Assembly: GCF_007559335.1 (NCBI RefSeq)
Contig: NZ_VMBG01000001.1
Location: 496,001-560,000 of the forward strand
Direction: 5' to 3'
Source: Rariglobus hedericola
GTDB lineage: Bacteria; Verrucomicrobiota; Verrucomicrobiia; Opitutales; Opitutaceae
Length of the DNA: 64,000 nucleotides
The position numbers were made by a program, and so were the translations under genes. Below the pieces are notes generated by a model. The model searched no databases and was not told the origin of the DNA. It saw only the letters and a program-made list of their open reading frames with translations. Below, piece after piece: positions 16,082-26,620 of the stretch. Numbering within the stretch: position 1 is the first letter of the stretch; each line of letters starts with the position of its first letter.

Positions 16082-19000
16082 ATGAAGAAATCGCATACAA
16101 CACGAGAGGTGGTTCCGGCTGCATCATCAGGCGGTGCGGCGGGTGGGCCCAAAGCAACTTACAGCCGGTGGATCATGTATGTGCTCGCAGTTATGGCGAC
16201 GGGGGTGACCGCGTATGCGAGGATGGAGGCGAGTCAGTGGTTTGGGGATCGGCAGATGTTAATCGTGTTTTTGTTTCCGGTGATGCTGGCGGCGTATGTG
16301 GGCGGCCTGGGACCCGGGCTGACCGCGACGGTGCTGGCGGCGTTGTGGACGTCTTATTACATCGTGCCGCCGGTCCAGGCGTTTACGTTTGGGTGGACGG
16401 CGGATTTCGCGCAGTGGCTTATATTTGTGCTCAGCTGCCTGTTCGTGTGCGTAGTGATCGAGTCGTTGCATCGATCACGACTGAGGGCGGCGCTTAACTC
16501 CGAAAAGAACAGCGGCAATCTCTCGACTGAACGCAAGGTGCAGGCGGGATTCGCGGCTGCGCTTATCTGTTTGGGCGTGATCGGAGTGATGTCGTTTTTG
16601 AACGTGCTGCGACAGGAGGCCAACGAGGAGAAGACACGGCATGCCGAGCAAGTGGTCGCCGCGCTGCGTCTGATGATGTCCAACGCCACGGATGCGGAGA
16701 CTGCCGAGCGTGGATTCGTAGTCACGGGCGACGAAGTTTATTTGGAGCCCTACGAGAAGGCGAAGCAGCAGCTTGCCGATGGTATTAAAAATGTAACACG
16801 CCTGATAGCAGACATCCCTGCGCAACAGAAACGCATGGAGACTCTGGTGCCTTTGCTGGACGAGCGCATGGGGCTCGTTGCGGGGCATATCGATTTGCGC
16901 AGCAGGCGCGGCTTTGATGCGACGAGAGATTCGGTCGCGAGCGGCCGAGGCAAAATCGTGCACGACCGTATTCGCGGGATTATTGCAGAGATGGAGGCGT
17001 TTGAGCAGAAACAGTTGAATGTCATGAACGCGAACGCCAGGAGCGCCCTCATCCTGACCAAGGGCGTGATCATCGGCGGGAGTGCACTGGCCTTGGGCGT
17101 GGTGGTTGTGGCCTTGCTCATAATTGGAAAGGACATCGGTCGCGGTCGCCAGGTGCGCACGGAGTTGAGCCAGGCGCGTGATGAGCTGGAGGAACGCGTC
17201 CGGGAACGCACGGCACAGTTGGAGCAAATCAACGAAGCATTGAAGGAGGGAGAGTCGCGTTACCGGGTGCTGGCACAACTATCGCCGCACGCGATTTTCC
17301 TCAATCAGGACAATCGCATCACGTTCATCAATGAAGCGGGGTTGCGGCTGTTTCGTGCCAACAGCAGGGAAGATGTGATCGGGCGTTCGCCGCTCGATTT
17401 TTTCCATCCTGATTTTCATAATCTGATTCTAGAACGGGTCGGACAGATGCTTGAAACACCTCAGACCGTGGGGCTGGTCGAGGAAAAGATGATTACGCTG
17501 GACGGCTCGGAAATCGATGTGGAAGTGGCGGCTGCTTCCTACTGGCAGGATAGGAAGCCCGTCATCCAAGTGGTTTGCCAAGATATCACGGAACGCAAAG
17601 CTGCGGAGGCTCGCCTGCGAGCCTCAACTCGCGAGGTGCTTGATCTGAAGGCGGCGCTTGATGAACACGCCATCGTGGCGGGCACCGATGCGGCGGGGCG
17701 GATCACCTTTGTGAACGACAAGTTTTGTGCGATTTCCCAGTATGCACGTGAAGAACTGATAGGGCAGGATCATCGGATTATTAATTCGGGATATCATCCC
17801 CGGGAGTTTTTCCGTGATCTCTGGTCGACGATCACCAGTGGTCGGGTATGGCAGGGGGAAATCCAAAACCGAGCCAAGGATGGTTCATATTATTGGGTTG
17901 ATACGACGATCGTTCCTTTCGTAGGCGACGATGGAAAGCCCCATCAATACGTGGCCATACGCGCCGACATCACCGAGAAAAAGCGGGGGGAAATGGCCTT
18001 GCGCGCCAGTGAACAGAGATTTCGGTCCACCTTGGATAATCTGATGGAAGGCGCTCAGATCTTGGGACGGGATTGGAGTTACCTTTATATGAACGCGGCG
18101 GCGGCAGGACATAATCGCAAGCCTGCGGCCAGCATGATCGGGCAGACGATTATGGAGTGTTTTCCCGGAATCGAGACGACGAAAGTATTTGGTTTTATGC
18201 GTGCGTGCATGAACGGAACTGAAGCTCACGACGTGGAAAATGAATTTGTTTATCCAGATGGTTCATCGGCCTGGTTTCACTTAGTCATCCAGTCGGTTCC
18301 GGAAGGCGTGTTTATTCTTTCCGCCGATATTACTGCACGCAAAGAGTCCGAGGCTTTGCTCCGTCGGCAGACTGAGGAACTGCGCGTGTTGTTCGACCTG
18401 ATACCCGCGCTGATCTGGTTCAAGGATACCAACAACCGGCACTTGCGCGTGAATCAACGGGTGGCTGATGAACTCGGGTTGCCGGTGTCGGAAATTGAAG
18501 GACGGCCGTGTGCGGAGGTTTATCCTAATGAAGCGGAGCGATTCTACGCCGATGACCAGATTGTCATTTCATCCGGCCTACCTCGCCTCGGGATCATCGA
18601 AAAAATCCACGATGCGCGCGGACGTGTGCGCTGGATGCAAACTGACAAAGTGCCTTATCGCGATGATGCCGGAAAAGTTGTGGGTATTGTAGTCGCATCT
18701 CAGGATATCACCGAGCGCCGGGAGGCGGATGAGAGGCTGCGGTTTCAGGAATCTTTGCTACGTGAAACCGGACACATTGCGAAGGTGGGAGGGTGGAGTT
18801 TTGATCCAGCCACGGGTGAAGGTTCATGGACCGAAGAGGTGGCGCGCATTCATGAACTTGATGCTGCCAGCAATACCTCGCTTCAAAAAGGCCTCGATTT
18901 TTATGTCGGTGAATCGCGAGCGATTATCGAAACAGCCCTTAAGAGAGCCATCGAAAATGGCGTGGCGTATGACTTGGAACTCAATCTGATCACGGCCAAA

Positions 19001-20356
19001 GGGAACAATAAGTGGGTGAGAACCATCGGACATCCGCAGATGGAAAACGGACGAGTAGTCCGGGTTCAGGGATCATTTCAGGATATTACCGAGCGTAAGC
19101 TCGCGGAACGTCGTCTGGCTACGCAAGGGGCGGTCAGTCGTGTGCTGGCGACGGCGGAATCCCTGGACGAAGCGGTGCCTTTGATTATTGCAGCAGTAGC
19201 CGATTCCGAGGGGTGGGAATTTGGCGCCTTTTGGGAAGTAGATCAAAAAGACGAAGTGCTGCGATGTCGGGAAATTTGGAATCGTCCTGGATTACCCATG
19301 CGCGAGTTAATTTCCATGACGCGGGCACTGACATTCGGCAGAGGCGTGGGATTGCCCGGACGGGTATGGAATTCGGGCGTGCCGGTGACCAGCGCTGATA
19401 TCTCCAAGGATACAAACTATTGCCGGGCCGCACTGGCGGGAAATGCAGGGTTCCGGAGTGCGCTTGGCTTTCCTGTTCTTCAAGGAGACCAGGTGATTGG
19501 AGTGATGGACTTTCTCTCGTCAGAAATGCGTGGACCGGATACGAAACTCGATGAGGTATTCGGACTGATTGGACGTCAGATCGGTTTGTTTATTCAACGA
19601 CGTCAGGCCCAAGAAGAAGTGCGGGTGTTAAACACGGAGCTGGAGCATCGGGTGCATATGCGGACCGCTGAACTGGAGTCGGCCAACAAAGAGTTGGAGG
19701 CTTTCTCCTATTCGGTATCCCATGATTTGCGTGCACCATTGCGCGCCGTGGATGGCTTCTCGCAGGCGTTGGTCGAGGATTTTGGTGAGCAACTTTCGGA
19801 CGATGCGCGTCGGTATTTAAATACGATTCGCGGAGAGACTCAGCGGATGGGTGAGTTGATCGATGATCTTTTAACTTTCTCCCGCTTAAGTCGCGCCTCT
19901 CTGGATCGACTACCGGTGGATACGGGCGGGCTGGTTCGCTCGATATTGAAAGATTTGGTGTCCGATCAACCGGATCGTAATTTTGATATTCGCATCGGCG
20001 ACCTGCCGGCCTGTGAAGGAGATCTGGCTTTGATGCGGCAAGTCTGGATCAACCTGATTTCCAATGCATTCAAATACACCGGGAAAAATGTGGCGCCGGT
20101 GGTTGAGATCGGCAGCTTGCGGGATGGCGCGACCACGGTTTATTTCGTTAAAGATAATGGGGCCGGTTTCGATATGCGCTATGTGCACAAGCTGTTTGGC
20201 GTTTTTCAGCGTTTACATCGTTCCGATGAATACGAGGGGACCGGCGTGGGCCTCGCTATTGTGCAACGTATTGTGCACCGGCATGGCGGGCGAGTATGGG
20301 CCGAGGGCGTTGTCAATGAAGGGGCCTCTTTCTATTTCACTCTCAATCAAGAATAA
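16082..20356 (+). CDS. Membrane-bound multi-PAS sensor histidine kinase
   Basis: A 1424-residue kinase. The N-terminus has several membrane segments resembling the KdpD/DUF4118 bundle (about 25-130). A CHASE3-like sensor region follows (about 175-310, with ATDAETAERGFVVTGDEVYLEPY), then a further membrane helix (about 325-350). After it come five PAS domains starting near 393, 518, 646, 766 and 891, a GAF domain (about 1016-1165), a HisKA domain with phosphoacceptor H1214 (YSVSHDLRAPLRAVDGFS) and an HATPase domain (INLISNAFKYTG, then GTGVGLAIVQRIV). The layout resembles phytochrome-type kinases that signal to Rcp1-like receivers, and such a receiver is encoded right after it. The signal sensed is unknown. 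Confidence 0.93.
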   Translation: MKKSHTTREVVPAASSGGAAGGPKATYSRWIMYVLAVMATGVTAYARMEASQWFGDRQMLIVFLFPVMLAAYVGGLGPGLTATVLAALWTSYYIVPPVQAFTFGWTADFAQWLIFVLSCLFVCVVIESLHRSRLRAALNSEKNSGNLSTERKVQAGFAAALICLGVIGVMSFLNVLRQEANEEKTRHAEQVVAALRLMMSNATDAETAERGFVVTGDEVYLEPYEKAKQQLADGIKNVTRLIADIPAQQKRMETLVPLLDERMGLVAGHIDLRSRRGFDATRDSVASGRGKIVHDRIRGIIAEMEAFEQKQLNVMNANARSALILTKGVIIGGSALALGVVVVALLIIGKDIGRGRQVRTELSQARDELEERVRERTAQLEQINEALKEGESRYRVLAQLSPHAIFLNQDNRITFINEAGLRLFRANSREDVIGRSPLDFFHPDFHNLILERVGQMLETPQTVGLVEEKMITLDGSEIDVEVAAASYWQDRKPVIQVVCQDITERKAAEARLRASTREVLDLKAALDEHAIVAGTDAAGRITFVNDKFCAISQYAREELIGQDHRIINSGYHPREFFRDLWSTITSGRVWQGEIQNRAKDGSYYWVDTTIVPFVGDDGKPHQYVAIRADITEKKRGEMALRASEQRFRSTLDNLMEGAQILGRDWSYLYMNAAAAGHNRKPAASMIGQTIMECFPGIETTKVFGFMRACMNGTEAHDVENEFVYPDGSSAWFHLVIQSVPEGVFILSADITARKESEALLRRQTEELRVLFDLIPALIWFKDTNNRHLRVNQRVADELGLPVSEIEGRPCAEVYPNEAERFYADDQIVISSGLPRLGIIEKIHDARGRVRWMQTDKVPYRDDAGKVVGIVVASQDITERREADERLRFQESLLRETGHIAKVGGWSFDPATGEGSWTEEVARIHELDAASNTSLQKGLDFYVGESRAIIETALKRAIENGVAYDLELNLITAKGNNKWVRTIGHPQMENGRVVRVQGSFQDITERKLAERRLATQGAVSRVLATAESLDEAVPLIIAAVADSEGWEFGAFWEVDQKDEVLRCREIWNRPGLPMRELISMTRALTFGRGVGLPGRVWNSGVPVTSADISKDTNYCRAALAGNAGFRSALGFPVLQGDQVIGVMDFLSSEMRGPDTKLDEVFGLIGRQIGLFIQRRQAQEEVRVLNTELEHRVHMRTAELESANKELEAFSYSVSHDLRAPLRAVDGFSQALVEDFGEQLSDDARRYLNTIRGETQRMGELIDDLLTFSRLSRASLDRLPVDTGGLVRSILKDLVSDQPDRNFDIRIGDLPACEGDLALMRQVWINLISNAFKYTGKNVAPVVEIGSLRDGATTVYFVKDNGAGFDMRYVHKLFGVFQRLHRSDEYEGTGVGLAIVQRIVHRHGGRVWAEGVVNEGASFYFTLNQE

Positions 20357-20361
20357 AAAAC

Positions 20362-20820
20362 ATGACTACCCCGAATTCCGACATAATTGAAATCCTACTT
20401 GTTGAGGATAATCCGAACGATCTTGCGCTCACCCAGCGCGCGTTGAAAAAGGCCCGTCTCGCGAACCATCTTCATGTCTGTCGCGACGGAGCAGAAGCGC
20501 TGGACTTTTTGTTTGGCGAGGGTGTTTACGCAGGCCGTCGATTGGACCAGCCGCCCCGCGTGGTGCTGCTCGATATTAAATTGCCGAAGGTCGATGGCAT
20601 CGAGGTCTTGCGTCGCATAAAAGCGAATCCACTCACCCGCACCATTCCGGTGGTCATGCTGACATCATCGAAGGAGCAAAAAGACGTCGTGGAAAGTTAC
20701 CACTTAGGCGTAAACAGTTATATTGTGAAGCCGGTCAATTTTGAGGGTTTTGCGTCTGCGGTGGAGCAGCTTGGCATGTATTGGCTGCTGGTGAATCAGT
20801 CTCCCAACCGGGAAAGTTAA
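20362..20820 (+). CDS. Rcp1-like single-domain response regulator
   Basis: A 152-residue receiver without an output domain. It begins ILLVEDNPNDLALTQRALKK and has the acceptor D71 (VVLLDIKLPKVDG), then VVMLTSSKEQ with the conserved Thr, and IVKPVNF with the conserved Lys. The VEDNPND start and the long loop before D71 (FGEGVYAGRRLDQPPR) are typical of Rcp1-type receivers that accept phosphate from phytochrome-like kinases. It follows the large kinase by five bases and precedes a hybrid kinase by three, so it likely connects the two in a phosphorelay. Confidence 0.92.
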   Translation: MTTPNSDIIEILLVEDNPNDLALTQRALKKARLANHLHVCRDGAEALDFLFGEGVYAGRRLDQPPRVVLLDIKLPKVDGIEVLRRIKANPLTRTIPVVMLTSSKEQKDVVESYHLGVNSYIVKPVNFEGFASAVEQLGMYWLLVNQSPNRES

Positions 20821-20823
20821 CCG

Positions 20824-23121
20824 ATGACACCGGTCCTCAAAATTCTGTTTGCCGAGGACAATCCTCTCGATGCCGAGTTGGTGCTGCGGCAGCTGCGTCG
20901 TGACGGATTCACCTTTGAGTCGCTGCGGGTCGATACGGAGCCGGCCTTCAGTGACGCGTTGAATGCAGAGTGGGATCTGATCCTTTCGGATTTTGATCTT
21001 GGTTCGTTCAACGGGCTGCGGGCACTGGAACTTGTTAAATCGCGGAAGCTCGATATACCATTTATTCTTATTTCCGGAACGATTGGCGAGGATCTGGCGG
21101 TTGAGGCGATCAAGCAGGGGGCATCCGATTATTTGCTGAAGGATCGGCTGGTGCGGCTGGGGACGGCAGTCACCCAGGCGATCATGGAGGCGCGCTTGCG
21201 TCGCGAGCGTCGCGAATCCGAAGCCGCGCTGGCGGTGAGTGAATCACGCTATCGTCTCCTGGTGGAGCAGGCGTCCGACGGTATTTTTACGGTCTCGGAG
21301 GAAGGACGCTATACCGATGTAAATGCGCGCGGATTGGAAATGCTTCAGTATTCGCGGAGTGAGTTTCTGGGGCTGACACTGGGCACCTTGCTGGCCCCGA
21401 CGGACTGGCCGCGTCTGGCGGAGGAAGTGTCTTATCTGCGCAATGGACAAAGTCGTGTATCTGAATTTAGAATACGAAGGCGCGATGGAACCTGGTTCGA
21501 TGCCGAAATCAGCGCGCGGGCACTACCCGACGGCCAGTTGCTGGGCATCGTCCGTGATTTGACCGAGCGACGCCGTTCCGAGCAGGCCTTGCGTGAGAGC
21601 GAAGAGCGTTTCCGCCAGATTGCGGAAAACATCAATGGTGTCTTTTGGATCACGGATCCCCTGAATCAGGACCTGCTCTACGTCAGTCCCGGGTATGAGA
21701 TGATCTGGGGCCGCAGTTGTGAGAGCCTCTATGGGGCGCCATCGACGTGGACGGATGCAATCCACGAAGACGATCGAGAGCGGGTGGAGCGGGCCGTGTC
21801 GCTTCAAGCGATGGGCGGTTATCATGAGGTTTACCGCATTTTGAGACCGGATGGCACGTTGCGCTGGGTGCGGGATCGGGCATTTCCGATCAAAGATGCA
21901 TCGGGAAATGTTTATCGTATCGTCGGAACGACGGAGGATATCACCGATTGGCGGAAACTGGAGGAACAGTTCCTGCAGGCGCAAAAGCTGGAAGCCATCG
22001 GCACGCTCGCCGGCGGGATTGCGCACGATTTTAATAATATTCTGGGGGCGATCATCGGTTACATTGAACTGGCCAAAATGGGACTGAAGGGAAATCCCAG
22101 TGCGCACCAATACTTGGAAATGGTGCTGCAGGGTGCGAACCGGGCGGCTTCACTGGTGAAGCAAATTCTGGCCTTCAGCCGGCAGCAGGATCATCAGCGT
22201 GTGACGCTGCAATTGCGACATGTGGTCGCAGAGCCCATCAAGCTTTTGAGGGCGACGATTCCGGCGATGATTGATTTTGATGTGTCGCTCGATTCGGACC
22301 TGCCGGTGGTGCAGGCCGATCCGACGCAGATTCATCAAGTGGTCATGAATCTATGCACCAATGCGGCCCACGCCATGCATGGCCGGCCCGGTCGATTGGG
22401 CGTGAAGTTGGAGAAATTTTTAATGGATCCGCGTCAGACGGAAGTGGTGGCAGCCAACCTGAAGCCCGGCCTTTATGTGAGGTTAATCGTAAGTGATACC
22501 GGTTGCGGAATGGAACGCTCGACCTTGGAGCGCATCTTCGAACCCTTTTTTACCACCAAGGGGCCGGGTGAAGGAACGGGGTTGGGCTTGTCGGTGGTGC
22601 ACGGCATCATGCAGAGCCACGAAGGCGCGGTCACGGTGCACAGTGAGCCCGGCGAGGGCACTTCGTTTCATTTGTATTTCCCGGCTGATGGCACGGCTGC
22701 GGTGGAGGTTAAACCCATCGAAAAAAACGAGATTGCCCGTGGCTCCGGCCAGCACGTGTTGTTTATCGACGACGAGCAACCGCTCGCGCAACTCGGCCAG
22801 TCCATATTGGAAGCACTGGGTTACCGGGCCACCGCATTCACGGATGCGGCCGAGGCACTGGCCCATTTCAAGTCTGCGCCTGGAGATTTTGATTTGGTGA
22901 TTACCGATCTCAGCATGCCAGGGATCATGGGCACGGATTTGGCTGCGGAGATCCTGGCCATACGGAGTGATATTCCCGTTGTTTTGACCACGGGTTATTC
23001 AGCCAAGATGGATTCCGGCGCGGTGCAGTCTCTGGGCATCGGCGAACTACTCTTAAAACCCTTTAGTTTCCGTTCTTTGAGCATAGCCGTTGATCGGTTA
23101 TTGTCGGAATCGCGTTCTTAG
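20824..23121 (+). CDS. Hybrid histidine kinase (REC-PAS-PAS-HisKA-HATPase-REC)
   Basis: A 765-residue cytoplasmic kinase without membrane segments. An N-terminal receiver (about 6-120) precedes two PAS domains (about 135-245 and 255-370). The HisKA domain is of the AHDFNNILGAIIGYIELA type with H401, followed by an HATPase (MNLCTNAAHAM, then GTGLGLSVVHGIM). A C-terminal receiver starts near 635 (LFIDDEQPLAQLG) with acceptor in DLVITDLSMPG. Receivers at both ends suggest that it takes phosphate from an upstream kinase and passes it on. Tight spacing to the preceding receiver gene and the next one supports one phosphorelay. Confidence 0.93.
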   Translation: MTPVLKILFAEDNPLDAELVLRQLRRDGFTFESLRVDTEPAFSDALNAEWDLILSDFDLGSFNGLRALELVKSRKLDIPFILISGTIGEDLAVEAIKQGASDYLLKDRLVRLGTAVTQAIMEARLRRERRESEAALAVSESRYRLLVEQASDGIFTVSEEGRYTDVNARGLEMLQYSRSEFLGLTLGTLLAPTDWPRLAEEVSYLRNGQSRVSEFRIRRRDGTWFDAEISARALPDGQLLGIVRDLTERRRSEQALRESEERFRQIAENINGVFWITDPLNQDLLYVSPGYEMIWGRSCESLYGAPSTWTDAIHEDDRERVERAVSLQAMGGYHEVYRILRPDGTLRWVRDRAFPIKDASGNVYRIVGTTEDITDWRKLEEQFLQAQKLEAIGTLAGGIAHDFNNILGAIIGYIELAKMGLKGNPSAHQYLEMVLQGANRAASLVKQILAFSRQQDHQRVTLQLRHVVAEPIKLLRATIPAMIDFDVSLDSDLPVVQADPTQIHQVVMNLCTNAAHAMHGRPGRLGVKLEKFLMDPRQTEVVAANLKPGLYVRLIVSDTGCGMERSTLERIFEPFFTTKGPGEGTGLGLSVVHGIMQSHEGAVTVHSEPGEGTSFHLYFPADGTAAVEVKPIEKNEIARGSGQHVLFIDDEQPLAQLGQSILEALGYRATAFTDAAEALAHFKSAPGDFDLVITDLSMPGIMGTDLAAEILAIRSDIPVVLTTGYSAKMDSGAVQSLGIGELLLKPFSFRSLSIAVDRLLSESRS

Positions 23122-23135
23122 CATTTATTAGCCGA

Positions 23136-23528
23136 ATGCCGCGTATTTTGATCATCGATGATGAGGTTTCCTTCAGATCGATGTTGCGTGTGGCGCTGGA
23201 GCAAATGGGGCATGTCGTCAGCGAGGCAGCCGATGGTGGCGCGGGTGTGCAGGCTTATATCACAGAACCGGCCGATGTGGTGGTTACCGACCTGATTATG
23301 CCCGGGAAAGAAGGCATCGAGACAATCATGGATCTCCGCCGGCATGATCCGCAGGTGAAGATCATCGCCATGTCGGGTGGCGGACGCATGACGACAATTG
23401 ATTACCTGCAAATCGCCAAGCGGGTGGGTGCAAAAAAAATACTACCCAAGCCTTTTGGTTATGAGGAAATCCGGGTGGCCATCACCGAGATTCTTGCGCC
23501 AGACGCTACGAATCCGCCGGCCAGCTAA
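23136..23528 (+). CDS. Single-domain response regulator, last gene of the signalling cluster
   Basis: A 130-residue receiver: RILIIDDEVSFRSMLRVALE at the start, acceptor D52 (VVVTDLIMPGKEGIE), S80 at the usual Thr/Ser position (IIAMSGGG) and K105 (ILPKPFG). There is no output domain. It begins 14 bases after the hybrid kinase and is the probable terminal receiver of that relay. A 10-bp hairpin spans its stop codon, and the convergent leuB gene follows. Confidence 0.92.
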   Translation: MPRILIIDDEVSFRSMLRVALEQMGHVVSEAADGGAGVQAYITEPADVVVTDLIMPGKEGIETIMDLRRHDPQVKIIAMSGGGRMTTIDYLQIAKRVGAKKILPKPFGYEEIRVAITEILAPDATNPPAS

Positions 23529-23545
23529 GCCGACGGGCGGATTCG
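23509..23545. terminator. Possible hairpin terminator between the signalling cluster and leuB
   Basis: A perfect 10-bp stem (CGAATCCGCC/GGCGGATTCG) with a 17-base loop spans the stop codon of the receiver gene. It lies between convergent genes. There is no T tract on either side, so efficient intrinsic termination is doubtful. Confidence 0.4.
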
Positions 23546-23564
23546 GACGATACCTTAACGTTGG

Positions 23565-24680
<1,116 letters not shown>

Positions 24681-24763
24681 TTAGCTAAACCGGCCAACGG
24701 GAGGCAAAGGCAATTTTTCGCGATTGCGGCGCGACGGATTCCGCTTCTGTTGGCGACCTTACA

Positions 24764-25405
24764 ATGACGATGATCATTCATACGCTGCCCGCCGGACCGA
24801 TTGAGACCAATGGCTTTTTGCTGACGGACGCCGCGCGCGGGGAGGCCGTGTTGATTGACGCCCCCGGCGGAATCTGGGCGTTCGTGGAGCCGATTCTCAT
24901 CCGCGAGAAGTGCCGGTTGACGGAGCTTTGGCTGACGCATGGACACTGGGACCACATTCAAGACGCGGCCAAAGTAGTGCGGGCCAGTGGGGCAAAAGTT
25001 CGCGGGCACCTGGCGGACCGGACTTTTTTCGATACGCCAGAAATCATGTCGGCGTTTCTGAGCAGTCGCATCACATTGGAGAAAATCGCCATCGATCATT
25101 GGGTGGCGCAAGGTGACCGCTTTGAAGCCTTGGGACGCTCGGTCGAGGTGCGCCACGTTCCGGGTCACTGTCCGGGGAATGTGTTATTCTATTTTGCGGA
25201 TGAATGCGCAGCGTTTGTGGGAGATGCACTGTTTGCCGGTAGCGTGGGCCGCACGGATTTGCCCGGCGGGAGCCGCGAGCAGTTGCTGGCGGCGATCCGC
25301 GCGCAAATTTATACGATGCCTGATGCGACCACGGTTTATCCGGGACACGGTCCGAGCACGAGTGTGGGCGTGGAAAAACGGAGCAATCCGTATGTGCGCG
25401 GATGA
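24764..25405 (+). CDS. Metallo-beta-lactamase-fold hydrolase (glyoxalase II-like)
   Basis: A 213-residue protein with the metal-binding motif THGHWDH (H59, H61, D63, H64), a further PGHCPG histidine, the bridging aspartate in FVGDALFAGSVGRTDLPGG and a final histidine in VYPGHGPSTS. The AGS.GRTDLPGG block is typical of YcbL-type glyoxalase II-like enzymes, which hydrolyse thioesters. The actual substrate is not determinable. It is divergent from leuB and followed by ribD. Confidence 0.88.
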   Translation: MTMIIHTLPAGPIETNGFLLTDAARGEAVLIDAPGGIWAFVEPILIREKCRLTELWLTHGHWDHIQDAAKVVRASGAKVRGHLADRTFFDTPEIMSAFLSSRITLEKIAIDHWVAQGDRFEALGRSVEVRHVPGHCPGNVLFYFADECAAFVGDALFAGSVGRTDLPGGSREQLLAAIRAQIYTMPDATTVYPGHGPSTSVGVEKRSNPYVRG

Positions 25406-25456
25406 GTTTTCGCGTTTGTCATTTCGGTGGTGACGCGGGTTGATGATCGGCAACCA

Positions 25457-26620
25457 ATGAGCGATCTCCAGCAGGATGAATTTTTTATGCGCCGAGCGAT
25501 CACGCTGGCGCGAAAAGCGTGGGGGCAGACCCATCCGAATCCATTGGTTGGTGCAGTGATCGTCGAGGGCGGAAATGTAGTGGCTGAAGGCTTTCATGCC
25601 CAAGACGGTGGGCCGCACGCGGAGCGCGTTGCTTTGGCGAATCTGGGTCGTGCGCCAAAGCCGGGGGCAACCCTATATGTGACCTTGGAACCATGTTCTA
25701 CGCATGGGCGCACGGGGGCTTGTTGCGACGCTATACGCGAGTCAGGTATTCGCCGGGTGGTGGTTGGGGCGACTGATCCAAATCCGGCGCACACGGGGCG
25801 TGGATTTGAGGTGCTCAAGGCGGGCGGCATCGATGTGACTAGCGGTGTTCTCGCGACCGAGTGCGCAGACCTGAACCTGATTTTTAATCAATGGATTGCG
25901 ACGGGGGGCCCGTTATTGGCCGCCAAGGTGGCAATTACGCTGGATGGTAAAATAGCCTGTCGCACCGGCGAATCCAAGTGGATCACCGGGGAAGCGGCGC
26001 GAGCTGATGTTCATGCCTGGCGTCGGTATTTTCCGGGTATTGGCGCCGGTGCGGCCACGATCATGAAGGACAATCCCAAGCTCACCGCGCGCACCGCTTC
26101 GGGTGAGGTCTGGTGCCCGTTACGCTTTGTATTCGATGGCTTGTTACGCACGGTGACGGATGCTCACTTGCCCGATGTTTACACGGATGAGTTTCGTGAC
26201 CGCACGATAGTCGTCACGACTCAACATGGCGGGATGGGCTACGTGAAGAAATTGCGTAACATGGGTGTGCAAGTCTGGGTGATGGACACGCCTACCCAGC
26301 GAGTGGGTTTTGCCGATTTCAGAAGGAAGTGCGTGGAGGAGAAAATCGGCGGAGTTTATTTCGAAGGAGGTGCTCAGTTGATTAGCGAATTACTGCGTTC
26401 GCGACAGCTGGACTACCTGTTTGCCTACCGCGCGCCGCTGTTGTTTGCCGACGACAAGGCGAAGACAATGTTCACGGGTTTGCGGCCGGAACGCATCGAT
26501 CAAGCGGTGAGGTTGTCGGAAGTGAGAAACGAAGTCTTTGGTGATGATTCGCTCATGCGCGGTCGAGTGACGTATCCGGAAAAACTTTTGCTCGATGAAA
26601 CTGTATTTAGCCTCAGGTAA
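25457..26620 (+). CDS. ribD: Bifunctional riboflavin biosynthesis deaminase/reductase
   Basis: RibD deaminates and then reduces the pyrimidine intermediate of riboflavin synthesis. I use the ATG giving MSDLQQDEFFMRRAITLARK rather than an upstream GTG, since the family starts just before the F.MR.A...A segment. The deaminase domain has the zinc motif HAE (H54-E56) and LEPCSTHGRTGACC (C80 and C89/C90), the latter slightly unlike the common PCSH.GRTPPC. The reductase domain follows from about residue 145 (KVAITLDGKIACRTGESKWI). The final 26 bases overlap the start of rdgB. Confidence 0.95.
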   Translation: MSDLQQDEFFMRRAITLARKAWGQTHPNPLVGAVIVEGGNVVAEGFHAQDGGPHAERVALANLGRAPKPGATLYVTLEPCSTHGRTGACCDAIRESGIRRVVVGATDPNPAHTGRGFEVLKAGGIDVTSGVLATECADLNLIFNQWIATGGPLLAAKVAITLDGKIACRTGESKWITGEAARADVHAWRRYFPGIGAGAATIMKDNPKLTARTASGEVWCPLRFVFDGLLRTVTDAHLPDVYTDEFRDRTIVVTTQHGGMGYVKKLRNMGVQVWVMDTPTQRVGFADFRRKCVEEKIGGVYFEGGAQLISELLRSRQLDYLFAYRAPLLFADDKAKTMFTGLRPERIDQAVRLSEVRNEVFGDDSLMRGRVTYPEKLLLDETVFSLR

